Assembly: GCA_010093485.1 (NCBI GenBank)
Contig: MU001505.1
Location: forward strand, 833,375-897,374
Length of the DNA: 64,000 nt
Direction of reading: 5' to 3'
From: Karstenula rhodostoma CBS 690.94
Taxonomy: Eukaryota > Ascomycota > Dothideomycetes > Pleosporales > Didymosphaeriaceae
The notes below the pieces were generated by a model. The model saw only the letters and a list, made by a program, of their open reading frames with translations, ran no database searches and was not told where the DNA came from. Position numbers and translations under genes: made by a program. Below, piece after piece: positions 46,364-58,364 of the stretch. The stretch's first letter is position 1. Every line of letters starts with the position of its first letter.

Positions 46364-48233
46364 ATGTCTCCCCCACCCGAACACGACTTCGACGTTCTGA
46401 CCACGACGGCCGACGAGCTTCAGCTGCTCTTGCGCTCGCGGAGGATCGACAGCGTGCAGATTGTAAAGCGGTATCTCGAGCAGATCGGAAAATACAACGA
46501 CAAGCTTCGCGCTGTCATCTGCGTGTCGCCGGGTGTTGAGGCGGTGGCGCGGAAGTTGGATGGGGAGAGGGCGCGAGGACGGGAGAGGGGGCTGCTGCAT
46601 GGTATTCCCATCATCGTTAAGGTATGTCGAGCTGTTTGATGTGGGGTGGTGGGGGTTGATGGAGGTAGGATGCGTTTAATACGAAGCAGTCGATGGGAAT
46701 GTCGACGACGGTTGGGTCGACTGCTTTGCTGGGGTCGAAGGTAGAGAAGAATGCGCGGCTGGTTGATGCGGTTTGTTGACCTTACCGTGGGGAGGTTGGC
46801 TGCTAACAGATCCAGCTCATCGACCAAGGTCTCATCATCCTCGGCAAAGCCAACCTCACAGTGAGTTTCATGCCCCCTGTGCTTGTCGAGCTGGCGCTGA
46901 ATCCCTCGACACAGGAATTCTGCGGCCTCAAAGGCGTGGGCGGATGGTCGGCTGTGGGGGGCTTGTGTCAATCACCCTACATGGCGGGAGGTTTCATACC
47001 TGGCTCCAAGCGCCGGGACGAAAGTGTATGCCGTGCTTCACAACTTCTCCCTCGCATCTAACACGCACAGGCACCCGGCGGTTCCTCGACAGGCTCTGCA
47101 GTCGGCGTCGCAGCAGGCTTCGCGCCACTATCCCTCGGCACGGAAACGTCCGGCTCTTTGACGACGCCCGCGAGCAGGGCGGCGCTGTATGCGCTCAAAC
47201 TGACGCCTGGTGCTGTGAGCATGGAGGGCGCGTGGCATGGCGAAGTCGGTGTTGGATCTGGCCTTGCTGAGCGATGTATTGTTGCGACAAGCCAACCCGT
47301 CAAGGCCATCCCTCGTTAAAGCGATCCAACAAACCTGGGATGGCATATCGGTAGGATTTGTCGACATCGAGCTGTGGCGCCTGCCTCCGGAGGCTCGTGG
47401 CGACGTACCGGGCTACAATGAACAGAGTGTGAGTACCCTTCACCATCTCTATCGATAATCTGAACTCCACATTATCTCGTAGACTAACTCTGGTTAGGCT
47501 CGAGACTACAGTCATGCGATTGAACTCCTTCGAAAATCGGGGGCGAATGTAGTTCATCCCGTATACATTACTCCGCCTGAAGAGTGGGGAGTTGAAGATA
47601 GGACCAACGTTTCTGATCTCATGGATGATATACTGCATAGTCAAGTCCGTGCCGGTTGCGAGTATTACCTTGGAACGTTACACGACAACGAACTCAAAAC
47701 TCTTCAGGATATTATCGACTACAATTCGTCGCACTCTGACAAAGAGTTCCACGAAGGTATTTGCCCTTTTGTGTGATACTCGTTGTCCATTGACCAACTT
47801 ACCAAATCCTCATAGTGTTTTGTCCAAATCAGAACGGTCTCATCAAAGCTCAATCAGCCCACATGAGTCCAGAAGAGACCGTCAAGAACCTGGAAATCTG
47901 CAAGAAGTGGTCTGCTACAGAGGGCGTAGATAAGGTCATCGCAGAGCATGGAGTCGATGTCATTGTGGCCCCCGCCGATAGCTTCTTCGCGGGCGTAGGT
48001 GTCGGCGCTCGTAAGTTCCCATGGAGATTGCTCGTACCTGGGCGCACAAGCTCACAAGCATGATAGGATACCCGCTAGCTTCTATCCCTTTCGGCTATGT
48101 CGATAGCAGTGGTCGTCCCTACGGACTCCATGTTATAGCCAAGGCAAATGAGGAGGATAAGATCATCAAGTTCATGGGCATGTGGGAGAAGACTGTTGCG
48201 CTGCGAAGAGTACCCGATGTCAGTGCACTATGA
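46364..48233 (+). pseudogene. amidase signature family gene broken in exon 5
   Basis: Amidase signature enzymes hydrolyse amides with a Ser-cisSer-Lys triad. I can place eight exons: 46364-46621, 46669-46770, 46816-46860, 46915-47025, 47071-47428, 47498-47756, 47816-48010 and 48067-48233. The triad is present: Lys in GIPIIVKDAFNT, cis-Ser in [12 protein letters not shown], and nucleophilic Ser in [19 protein letters not shown]. In exon 5 the frame after [11 protein letters not shown] (about 47232) is lost. The family sequence resumes one frame over at [12 protein letters not shown] (about 47234). By family resemblance about a dozen codons are missing between them, so a small frame-shifting deletion is likely. 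A GT...AG pair there would make a 31 nt intron, which I consider too short. All other junctions keep the frame, so the lesion is either recent or a sequencing/assembly error. Confidence 0.6.
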
Positions 48234-48714
48234 CAAGCTTTTTGGGAATTTATACGGCTTGGTATAGCCACTGGGATCTAGGTTGTGAGATGGGGTTGAT
48301 AGCGAAGTGGTCGAGATGAAGGTGCACAACGAGGAAGATGATTCACCAGCGGTACCTGCATATGTTTAGTAGCCCAGATAATACCGAAATGATGGGGCTG
48401 AGGGTTTCTTGTGGTTGTTCACTTCTCTGACAGCAACCGGTTGGTGCTAACGGACAATAACCCAGGGAGGAGTGTACCGAACCTTGGGACGCTGTAAGAG
48501 GGGCGAGGGTCACGGTGGTCTACCGATAACTTAGATATAGTTGGACTACCGAAATTGCATCCGCTCAAACAGCCACATAATCCTACTGATACTCTTTTTC
48601 GTGTGGCTATCCCTAAATTTACTCCATCCATGATACAGGTCCTTTTCAACAAACTAAAAAAACGCCATGAATCCTTGCAGCACACTCTTGGTGCTAAGCT
48701 AGCTGAGAAGATAC
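48234..48714. other. intergenic region between amidase and kinase loci
   Basis: Convergent 3' flanks of the plus-strand amidase locus and the minus-strand kinase locus. Nothing else seen. Confidence 0.4.
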
Positions 48715-50641
48715 TTAGATTAAGTGAACGACAATTTCCTCGGCACTACATCGATTGATGGGATCTATCGCCAGCATTCCTTCTATCACAGTGATGAAGC
48801 CGCTCCATTCTGTCATAGTTCGAAGCCTGCTGATCTGACTGGTGACAGAAGGCCTTAGTCTCTTATCGCTCTTCCTTCCTGTCGAAAAGGCGTAATCACT
48901 GTCATCATCTTCCCGCCGTTGGGTTCGGAATTCCTGCACAGCGTGCCAACCTCCATCGTGCCAAACAATGAGCTCAAGGAAGACGCAGCCCAGCGACCAG
49001 ACATCATGAGGTCGGGATGTGCCTTCGCGTTTGTTCTTCGCATTCGGGGCAATCTCGGGCGGGCACCAGGTATTGCCACCGAAAGTCTCCGTACGATGAC
49101 TCGAGTCGTCAACGCGAGCGTTCATCTTTGCGCAGCTCCAATCTGCAAGCTTCCACTCCAGACAATCCCATTGGCTTTCTTCAAATACCAGGATGTTCTG
49201 GAGCTTTATGTCATGGGAATGTCCTGCATATCCACCCACCCCTGAGTGGATTAGTCTCACTGCACCAGCAAGTCCTCGCATCTGAGCTTTGAGTCTCTGA
49301 GCAGGCACGAAGACTTTTTCTGCCCTCATGAAAGCTTCTAGGTCCGCGGTAGCTAGCTCCGAAACCATGTAGTACTCTCTCAGGTACCAAAATGCTGCAT
49401 AGCACTTACTATGTTTCTATGGTTGACAGGACCGATTTTCTCGAGGAATTCCTGCTCGCGAATCGCATACACGTGATACTTCTCGGCGATGAACTTGATA
49501 GCAAACCGATTTCGACTAAGTGCATCATCCCCGCATGGAGACCAGGCGGAGGGGAAAGAATGGAGATGATTGTAAAGAGAGACGGAACTGACCGCGCCGA
49601 TAGACCCTTTACCGATCTTGCTAGTATTTCCATACGGAAGAGTTTGCAACACAGAGTCATAGGTACCTTCGTGGAGCATAAATGGTAGAAACCTGAGCTG
49701 GTTGGATCGAAATTGCTCCACTTGCAACGGATCTAGAGACTTGAACCTCGGATATTCTGTCGGGGTCAAGGGCAGGCGAGACTGAGGGATGAAGTTTGGC
49801 TTGGAAGAACACCTGTCGGATATGTGTTTTAGAACGCTCATCGGTAAGGTGGTTCCCAGTATGGCAATGTACATGTTTTGAGCCTTGGTTTGAATGGTCG
49901 TAGCAAATTTCCGCCTGGAACTGCGGTCCAGACATTTCAAGTCTGCATCTTGCTTCAGTACGATTTCGATATTTTGCTCGGTGCAGACCTCGTAAGCGGA
50001 GGCATTATAGGACGTAACGTATGGATTTTGGGACACTATGGTGAGGCGTGTCCCGTCAGTAAGATGATCGAGACATTGGCGCCGAGCGTCTCCATGAGCA
50101 TCTATCTGGAAGACCATCTGAACTTTTTCGTGTCCCGCAAAATTCGAACTTGGTCTCCTATAAGAAACGGTTAGAGATGTCGCAAATAGACCTTCAAACT
50201 GACCTCGACAAATTCGAGAAATCTCTCAAGATCTAAGTCCAACACCTGAAGTCTGCCAGTGCCAAGGCAAGCAGCCTGTACTAGCCCCGGCTTTGGAAAT
50301 TCCTGGGATTCCACCCGCTTGTGCATGCCCGGTACTGCGTGCAACATCTTTGCATTATCCGTGCTCGATACTGTAGAAATTACATTGCACACCTTGTGGC
50401 CCAGCTCGCCACGAACGCGGTATTCGTCCAGATCGGTTGCAGACTTGCAGCGCACTTCGATTTTGGGAGGCTCATCCTCATCGTCGCTATCCTCGTTGCC
50501 TGTATCCTGGTCTTCGCGATTCTTGCTGCTAGTATCCTTGTCTTCGAGGAAAATGCGCTTCAACCTTCTATCGTAGTACTCGTTTGCAACATCAGTACGG
50601 TCAACAAACAAGAAATTTTGGAGTTGCGACATAGTGGTCAA
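48715..50641 (-). pseudogene. fungal protein kinase-like gene with frame disruptions
   Basis: Three blocks on the minus strand read as one fungal kinase of the expanded, often degenerate type. Block A (50641 to about 50174) is N-terminal, acidic (EDSDDEDE). Block B (50117-49380) is a middle region followed by the kinase N-lobe: glycine loop IGKGSIGAVSSV and Lys in RFAIKFIAEK. Block C (49374-48715) holds the C-lobe: HDIKLQNILVF (catalytic loop), LADWSCAKM (DFG replaced by DWS), and CPPE (APE replaced by PPE). The joints are poor. After block A the same frame passes a TAA (50171-50173), continues as GDQVRILRDTKK, then needs an 8 nt skip to reach VFQIDAHGDA. Between B and C the frame ends at HFGT-stop and EYYMVSEL resumes one frame over; an intron there would be only 35 nt. 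I favour a decayed gene. The alternative is a gene with unusual introns. Confidence 0.55.
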
Positions 50642-51488
50642 CTCCTCGAGCCGGCAGAATAAAAAAGGTATTGTGTGCTGTTAGTAGTTCACAGGCCTGT
50701 GCCTTGCACACTTTTCATGCGCACTTCCAGTGTTACCTTTTCATGCAGTGAGACTATAATGCGCGAAGTCCTACGTTAGACAACGGTGTGGTGCAAGCCA
50801 ATTGGGTGTCTCAACCTAATCCTGTGTTCTGGTCACCAGTCATTGCAACATTTGCCTATTGCTAAATGCGTTTGCGTCACTGTGTTACTCACTTTGTTTG
50901 TCATGTTGCATCATATCCTCCAAAACGCCCGATGTGTCTCTCTCATCCCGTCCTGGCTGGATCTGACACGTTCGGCGTTGGATCTGCACATCAGATTTAA
51001 ATAAAGCAGAGAGCTGTCACTTAAGTCTTAAAGTCAGCCTCAACCATGCCGGACGAAACCATTTAGAAGCCACTCATCAGGCAAGACTTGGGATCTGAAT
51101 ATACTCATCGATACAAGCTGGAAGAGCTGTGCAACAGAAGATTTGGCGAGAACAACTACCAAATAAGCGTGAGTTAACTCCATATTCAATAACGACACGC
51201 CTGACATATCCAAAGAACGTAAAGGAAAAAGGCAAGGGTGGTGGAGAAAAATCGGTTTGGATCCTGATGGTTCCCAGGCGCCTGACTGAGGTGAGTGAAA
51301 TATGAGCCAAGCAAGCTTACTCATGCAATCTAGGAAGAAATAAAACGATGCAAAGCGGTGGCTACAAACGGGTAGTAAGTAAACCTATGAGCGGAGTAGT
51401 ATCGATCGAGATCTATTATCTGTTCCGTTTCTTTGACCTTGAAAAGCTATGGCTTCATGCTTGAGTGCTCCGAAGGTTTGTGTACAAC
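50642..51488. other. gene-free intergenic region
   Basis: Upstream of the kinase locus and downstream of the MDR dehydrogenase gene. Frames of 70-95 codons here show no family features. Confidence 0.4.
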
Positions 51489-52541
51489 TCAGAATTCCAG
51501 CGAAACCTTACCAATGGCCTTCCCACCCTCAATAATCTCGTGCGCACTCTTCACGCCTGCTTCATCAAGCTTTAACTTCTGTGTGTTATGGCATTTTACC
51601 TCCCCGCGGTCCAGTAGCTCTTTCAACTCCTCCAGAATCTCGCCATGACTTTCCGGTTGCACCCCATAGTATGGCTTCGTACCCAGAAGCGCCCACGCGA
51701 AGGTCAAACTCTTCGCCATGAACTCTGTCCCATACATCGGCATTTCTTGGTCCTGAACAATGGAGCAGACCTTCCCGAAGGGCGCCAGTATCTTGGCGGC
51801 AGGCCCGAGGTAGCCTGAAGTTGGAGTATGCGTGATGAATACATACTTGATTGGGACGTCTAACTTCAGATCGTGAACTTGTTTTATGATGTCCTCTCGA
51901 TGGTTGACGGTATGTGTGGCGCCTCCAACGTCTTTCGAAAACTTGATCGTCTCTTCCCGGGAGGCCGTCGTTACCACAACCGGTAGTTTCAGCACGCGTC
52001 GCGCGATCTGGCTTGCAACACTGCCCACACCTCCAGCTCCGTTAATTATAAGAATTCCCACGTCTTCGCCTTTCTGGATCTCCAGGCGCTCTACTAGTGC
52101 CTCCCACGCTGTGATCCACGTCAACGGCATGCTAGCGGCCTGGCCCCAATCCAAGCTCTCCGGTTTGAATGCTACGCTCCGGGAGTCAACAATTTGATAT
52201 TCTGAATTGCTGCCTTGTCGAATCGGCGAACCAGCGTAGAAGACCTCGTCGCCAGCTTTGAACTTCTTGACAGCTGGGCCCGTGTTTTCGACGACACCAG
52301 CAGCATCGAACCCAAGGATCTGAGGGAGTGCGGGTGCCCGGTCGTAGTAGTCGGGGTAGTCGTCGTACACGCCTGCTCGGACTTTTGTGTCGACCGGGTT
52401 CACCGAGCAGGCTTTGATCCGGACGAGGATGTCGTAGCCTGTTGGAGCTGAGGGTTTCGCTACTTCGACATTTTGGAGAGTGTTGATGTCACCACGCTTT
52501 GTGACAGCGATAGCGTAGGACTTCGAGGATGTAGAAGACAT
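51489..52541 (-). CDS. zinc-type alcohol dehydrogenase / quinone oxidoreductase-like (MDR) protein
   Basis: Medium-chain dehydrogenase/reductase superfamily. The sequence fits the zinc-binding-alcohol-dehydrogenase-like (quinone-reductase-like) branch. A single exon gives 350 residues, the normal length. The N-terminal GroES-like domain contains ILVRIKACSVNPVDTKVRAG and LPQILGFDAAGVV. The cofactor-binding Rossmann motif is INGAGGVGS (167-174), followed by A-SQIARRVL. The cysteines and histidines of true zinc alcohol dehydrogenases are absent (NPVD where the catalytic Cys-His would be), which suggests a zinc-independent NADPH-dependent reductase. The C-terminus ends in IIEGGKAIGKVSLEF, typical of the family. 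The start MSSTSSKSYAIAV is the first ATG of the frame and lies close before the first beta strand. Substrate cannot be inferred; no pathway genes adjoin it. Confidence 0.9.
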   Translation of the reverse strand: MSSTSSKSYAIAVTKRGDINTLQNVEVAKPSAPTGYDILVRIKACSVNPVDTKVRAGVYDDYPDYYDRAPALPQILGFDAAGVVENTGPAVKKFKAGDEVFYAGSPIRQGSNSEYQIVDSRSVAFKPESLDWGQAASMPLTWITAWEALVERLEIQKGEDVGILIINGAGGVGSVASQIARRVLKLPVVVTTASREETIKFSKDVGGATHTVNHREDIIKQVHDLKLDVPIKYVFITHTPTSGYLGPAAKILAPFGKVCSIVQDQEMPMYGTEFMAKSLTFAWALLGTKPYYGVQPESHGEILEELKELLDRGEVKCHNTQKLKLDEAGVKSAHEIIEGGKAIGKVSLEF

Positions 52542-53030
52542 GTTCGATGAATGGAATTAGTGTATCCGTGCAGTTTGAAGGCACTGCATCTCTGCGCACT
52601 TTCTAATAATGCTGCTGGTCCTATCTGCCGATGCACGTCAAAATGACCGAACTTCGTGACGTCATACTGGCAGATCTATTACGGCTCGTTGAACATTATG
52701 TTAGATGCTCCACATCACCAGATAAGCACACCAGGTGTAAGCATGTTTGAGTATCCTGCTTCGATGAAGTGAGATAAAGCGGGCCCATGATAGGCGTGGC
52801 GATGGGGCAACGTAGTGTAGGGGGCTCAACTTGGGGCGTGAGCTAGCTCTCTGGTCTCGCAAAGCTAAAGACGAGATTTACTGTTCAAGTTCCACGTGTG
52901 GGCATTCGGGCAAGGCATATGCAGGCCGCTTTGAGGAACCATCTTCTTCGAATTGGCACTACGAATACGAGTGTCCAAGCGCAACAAAACTTTGACTTCG
53001 TTGCAGCTTGATAATTCATATCGTTTGAGT
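52542..53030. other. intergenic region
   Basis: Promoter of the minus-strand MDR gene and 3' flank of the minus-strand F-box gene. Nothing else seen. Confidence 0.4.
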
Positions 53031-54348
53031 TCATATCGCTTGCGAGTCGCACCAGTCCTTCTTCCAGATCCAGAAGTGGCCACCAAAATTACCCTCTAGG
53101 TCAGACCAGCGACCCACGATGCCGAATGGAATGACAATGCCGCTGTATTGCCAATCCCATAGAAGCTGGGTGTAGTGTTTCACGAATTCGACCCGGCCAT
53201 CGTGATGGAAATCTCCGCAAATGGTAAAGGGGCCATATGAGTCGAAACCGGAGCTTTGTGAGCAGTGAATATGACCCTTTGGTTCCGAACGATTACTGGG
53301 TTCTCCGGAAGGCTCAGCAACGATATTTATGTCGTTCATGGGAGGGCCGACCAAAGCAAAGTGACGATGGTTTACGAGTCGTTGATCCGTGTAGTACTGT
53401 ACACCGTGTGAGTAGTCGTATGTGAGGTACTCAAAAACTGATACTTACGCCCATCCAAGTACCCGTCAAGAAATCGGGCTCTGTCATCTTCTGAACATGG
53501 CATCTGGCAAAGGCCTCGGCACTGTCTTTAAACACCCAAGGAATATCCATAAAGGAAGAAAAGGGTATTCTTGACGGCACAGGGAGCGGGATCCGTCCGA
53601 AGAGGCCACTACCCAAGACGCTGTACAGAAAGGGTATGATGCAGGTCGATCCCTGGACCGGATCAAAGCTGCTGAAGCTTTGGTTGACATCTGGCGGTTT
53701 AAGACCCCAACACAAGCTAAACATGTACTCTGTTGACATCTTCGCTATAGAGTCCTCTATCTCGAATGGCGTATAGACATCTCCACTCATGCTAGAGACA
53801 TTTTGCAAGGCGAAATATGCCAGACAGAACCCAACGTTGATGAAAGTGGCCCTGTTGCGATAATCAAGCCTCTTGCCGAGTTGCAGATGCGCTGGCAGTA
53901 ACGACGTATCCAGCATGTATTTGCAGCTGGGGTGGTGCCAAGCTAGCAGCTGAGGTAACCATTCATCGATATCCGGACAAACTACATCTCGAGAGTCGGC
54001 AGAATTTGCTTTTGCAATCCACACAGGTTCGTATGGTCCGCCTGCTCGTCCCACGGCTCGCTCAACAGCTCGCTCAACGGCGCAGGCCACGCGGACGGTG
54101 TCGGAGAGGGAGACGCTTTTCAGGATATCGTACCCCTCCGGCCAGAGCAACGTTTCGGCTCGTGGGTCGTTGAAGTCGTGCGCGAGCGAATACAAGGCGA
54201 TGTCTCTGAACACGACGCGATGGTTGCAGGCGTTGTGTAGCTTGCGGCTGACACGGGCCAAATGGAGAGCCGAGGAACAATTCAAAAATCCAGCGATGCG
54301 TTGCAAAAGTTCAACAGGAAGGCCCGATAGGTGCGCCATCTTTCGCAC
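53031..54348 (-). CDS. F-box domain protein
   Basis: Exon 1 53449-54348 and exon 2 53031-53396, with a 52 nt intron (GTAAGT...GTACAG), give 421 residues. The N-terminal F-box is clear, residues 4-48: LSGLPVELLQRIAGFLNC, SALHLARVSRKLHNAC and RVVFRDIA. The rest has no recognised repeat (neither LRR nor WD40); it contains hydrophobic helices (ATFINVGFCLAYFALQNV) and a Trp-rich C-terminus (LLWDWQYSGI, GGHFWIWKKDW). This layout matches lineage-expanded fungal F-box proteins of unknown substrate, presumed adaptors of SCF ubiquitin ligases. The first ATG at 54348 (MRKMAHLSG) or the second at 54339 may be used. The joint between the exons is in phase 0 and clean. Confidence 0.85.
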
Positions 54349-56060
54349 CTGTATTTTGATGGATTCTGGCGGCTAAGGAGAATATACTCGGATGCAAAGC
54401 CCCATCCCGCACAACTATCGACTGCGTCGTAGATGATGCCCCTAATTTAGCGGCTCCAAGATTAGACTAGCGTGAACCATGCCGTTATCACGTCACGGGA
54501 GCCAGCACCTCAACACACCTCAATACACCATTTGTCTTATAATCATCGCCTTCAAGGGGAACACGTGCCCGTAAATAAAGTTCTATCTTGTTGCACTGAG
54601 CTCTTCATGGATTCCCTCCCCGTCATTGTACACTCTTGATTAATATATCCTTCACTGTACGGGCATGCAGGCAGCCGTACGCTAGGCAATGTTCTCATCC
54701 GCTGAGATAACGGTCAACAGGGCCCTTAGACATCTAGCTTGTGCCTTCAGAATATAGCTAAGTCTCGCTGCAGTCTCAGTAGTGTGTTACGAAAACAAAA
54801 CTTCGAATTCGCCTCTCCGCGGTCTACTTCGTTGTCGGAGAAAACACATTTCGCAGGCTCAAGATCGCATATAACCGACCTACTGTATCCACTGTCTCCT
54901 AGTGGCCTCTATAAGATCCGTAAAAATCTCGGGATTACGACTCTGCGCTACACGGATGCGTTACCACATTGGAGACATGCGGGGGTTATGCTTGATCAAC
55001 GAATTTCTGATGCTCACATTAAGGCGACGAATTAGAAGAACGGTCACCTGGAACAAGGCGAAGAAGAATATTATAATACCAAGCTACCGGGCCGTGGCGT
55101 CTCGATCTGCACTGAGCCGCACGACAATATCAGGGATTATTGCCCCCGCAATATGGATCTCACTCAACCTTGCGCGCATCAAATTGCCTCCTCACCACGC
55201 GACATTACTCCGACCCACTGCTCAAAGCTGACACCCAGTCTCTTAAATTATGTACTCAGGGCCCACAGAGGTGTGATTCGTGCCGCACATTACACGCGAG
55301 GATGTGTTATTATTCGCTGACTTCGCTACCAGACTTTCCCCCGGAGAACAACTCTCAAGAAACTTGAACATGAACTCTCAAGGGTACAACTCTCGGGGCT
55401 TCGACTCAGGTTCCGGGTGCCTTGTTTCTAAGAATAGTTCTCAATCTGCTGTATCACATGGAGATCCAGCAACAAGCGACTCCAAACTCTACCGCGCCGA
55501 ACGCGACTCTCTGCCAATGCGCTCAATTGCAGTTCATCAAGTTGCACATCTAACGTAAGACGACGGGCCGTTATTTATTGATACGAATCAATAGATGAAG
55601 CAAGGCCCACAGCATGCTGATTAAGCAGCATCTTGAACCGCTCATTGAGGAAACCATCGTGGCTCGAACTCCACCTTACGCCTCACAGCGACCTCAACCA
55701 AGGCCAATTCTCACGCCGCGATTCCAAATCAGGTCCTCAATATTAGCATAGCCAAGTATTGGATATCGCGTCAACGCTATCACTTCATCTGTTTCAACTC
55801 TACGCTCATATCAGAGTCATATCAACAAGGTCTTGACCGCAAGCGAAGGGCCTAGGACGACTTACGTGCAGATGCGGCAGCTCTTTCCATAAAAAATCGT
55901 AGGTCTAGACTCACAGAGCGGGCAGCAGGTCAAGTATAAGAACCGCTCATGGCCTTTCCAACAAGTCCCATCGATTCCAAGCGTCTCTCATCGCAAGCAA
56001 GAGAAGCATCTCCATCTATCTACCATCCATCCTTCGTCCCCCCATCACCGCTCAACCAAA
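54349..56060. other. gene-free 1.7 kb intergenic region
   Basis: No gene supported. Slightly AT-richer than neighbouring coding DNA. Frames at 54739-55560 overlap in different phases and resemble no family. A TATA box for the DUF4360 gene is listed separately. Confidence 0.4.
55935..55940 (+). promoter_or_regulatory. TATA box of the DUF4360 gene
   Basis: TATAAG lies about 121 bp upstream of the ATG at 56061, in the same relative position as the TATA boxes of other genes in this window. Confidence 0.5.
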
Positions 56061-56927
56061 ATGAGATACCCAAGCCTCCTCCTCTTCCTCCCCACCCTCA
56101 CCCTCGCGGCCCCAGCCCCCGTCCCCGTCCCGACCCCACAAGACAAGCCCTCCGGCCACGAAGTCGAAATCACAGCCGTCACCTACGGCGGCACGGGCTG
56201 CCCGGACAAAACAGTGCAGGGCCTCCTGTCCGACGACAAAACCACAATCACGCTGTCATTCGACCAGTACACGGTGCAGTCCGGGCCCGACATCCCGGCC
56301 ACCGAGCGCCGCAAGTTCTGCCAGCTGCAGCTGAAGCTGAAGTACCCGAGCGGGTTCCAGTACAGGTGAGCGGAAGAGGGGAGAGGGATGGGAAAGAGAG
56401 AGCCACCGACTAATCTGATCGGACGCAGTGTCTTCGGCGCCGATTACCGCGGCTATGCCAGTCTAGAAAAGGACGTCACCGGCACGGCGCAGAGCACGTA
56501 TTATTTCTCTGGCCAGCAGAACCAGGTACGCGTCATGTCATGTCATCGCGGAGTAGAGAGCCCTGCAGCCTCGAACAGCAGCATGCTCGACCGCCCACCG
56601 TACCCAGTGCTAACACCCCCCGCCCAGACCGTCATCCCCACGACCTTCAAAGGCCCCGTGGAAGGAAACTACCTCAAGCACGACGAGGTCGACGCCGGCT
56701 CCACCGTGTGGTCGCCCTGCGGCGAGCAGGGCATGCTGAACATCAAGTCCGAAGTGCGCATTGTGCCGTTCACGGCCAAGGGGCTGAATCTGCTGACCGT
56801 CGATACCGTCGATGCGAAGTTCAGCCAGAAGTACTACGTGCAGTGGCAGAAGTGCGAGGGGAAGAACGGAGGGGGATCGGGCGGGATGCCGATTGGACGG
56901 CCGCCGGTGGAGTTGGGTAGGGCTTGA
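56061..56927 (+). CDS. secreted DUF4360 protein
   Basis: Exons 56061-56365, 56429-56525 and 56628-56927 give 233 residues. Residues 1-17 are a signal peptide (MRYPSLLLFLPTLTLAA) followed by a Pro/Val-rich linker. The remainder matches the DUF4360 family of small extracellular proteins in ascomycetes and some bacteria: ITAVTYGGTGCPDKTVQG, then LSFDQYTVQSGPD, RKFCQLQLKLKYPSGFQY, ADYRGYASLEKDVTGTAQ, STYYFSGQ and FKGPVEGNYLKHDEV. Cysteines of the GCP, KFCQ, SPCGEQ and WQKCEG motifs are probably disulphide-paired. The function is unknown; some relatives are abundant in culture filtrates or induced in hosts, so an extracellular or effector-like role is conceivable but only inferred. The C-terminal Gly-rich tail is variable. 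Confidence 0.9.
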
Positions 56928-58362
56928 GGAGGTGGCTTGGGGGAGAGGGGTTGAGATGGCGGTAGTTGGATGTAGGTTTGGTATATGAAAGTGACTTTTT
57001 TGCATCTGCGGTTGGTGCTCGTAGGCTATTGTTGTTCAGTGAAGTGTCTCATCGAGAATTTGGGGCCGTGAATTGGGCGTCTCCCATGTGTGGATTTCAT
57101 TTGCGGGGTGAAGTGTATGCTCGGGCATGGAGATGTCGAGGGACTATTGCTTAGGAAGCAGGTCAGACTTCCCGCTGAATGATCGCAGCAATCTATGGTT
57201 ATATCACGGGCAAGCAGCATAGGACGATCTCAAGACGGCGGGCGCCTTTGCTACTGGCTGAGGGATCATCCTGATACTGCATATCGATCCGGTCTTGAGC
57301 TGGAGCTGGCGATGATAAGCCTAAGAGGGTAAACCTGCGTATAGATGGAGTTAGTGATGTGCTGTTGGGGGTGGTAGAGCATCCGCGCAATGCTGTTCAA
57401 ATCCAGAGCTGGTGAATGTTGCTCAGAGTCGTACCCTCTACGGTGTGTCGATGACGTCTCGTGTAGATCTAAAATGCGATGAGAGTGAAGTGTGCCGCTA
57501 GGTAGGCACCCTAGCACGAAGCACCTACGCTAATGTAGCGTTCCCACGTGGTGCAGTATGGTCGCTGACTGGTCAATCCCCACACGATCTGCGCTCCTCA
57601 CACAATAGAAACTTTTTGCGGCACAGCAAAAGGAAACTGCCAGCTTCTCGTAGGTCTACGCCTAGTTCAAGTGGGGGCTTGGCTTCTCGCAATTGCCGCC
57701 TGGGCTGAGGTCAGAGGCTTCCAGAAGAAGCTGGGTTGGGTTCGAGATCTGCCTCGCATACACCGGTTCCAAGTCGTCGGATTTTCTAGTCGTGTTGCAG
57801 AACGCGGGTTTAGCCTCGATGGAATTAAGTCCGTCATGATGTTTCTGGCCTGGCACGCGAAGCGTCAATGGTAACAATTATTCCTTTTGTCACAATCACT
57901 CAGACAAACGAACAGATGGCTGTCTTTCGCCTCGCTCGTTGTACATTTCCGGCAATCCCCGATCTGGGCGTTTACATGTCGCAGTTCGGAAATTCGAAGA
58001 CGCTGTGAAGATCAAGTCGTGGTAAGTGGTCAGGGTAACCTTGTGCCACACGATTGCCAGGTGTCGCATGATATGGGAAGGTTGCCATTGGTTCAGAAAG
58101 GGCCAGGCACTTCGAAGTCCCTTGGGTGTAAGTCTTGCGAGATGAGCAGGCGACACTCCGGGGCTCGAGGTGATTCACGTGACTGTGATGTCTCTGAACG
58201 CGATGGAAGAGTCGTGATGGATCCAATAAGGCTGTGGCACAGCAGGGAGGCTGCTCGAAGATTTCTCACTGTCTGAGACGGTCAGATGTTGGGAAGCTAC
58301 GGCGGGTGCCGGTGGCTGCAGGCAGGTGGCGCCACTGGACTGGACCGGGTGTATGGGTCATA
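56928..58362. other. gene-free 1.4 kb intergenic region
   Basis: No gene supported on either strand. It ends at the TA target duplication of the MITE. Confidence 0.4.
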
Positions 58363-58364
58363 TA

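Noticed and set aside
47214..47244. 31 nt intron to rescue the amidase frame
   Set aside because: GT and AG are present and the frame would be restored, but the length is below the usual fungal minimum and conserved codons would be removed.
57660..57880. possible tRNA-like T-loop sequence (GGGTTCGAGATCTGCC near 57737)
   Set aside because: I could not fold acceptor, D and anticodon arms around it.
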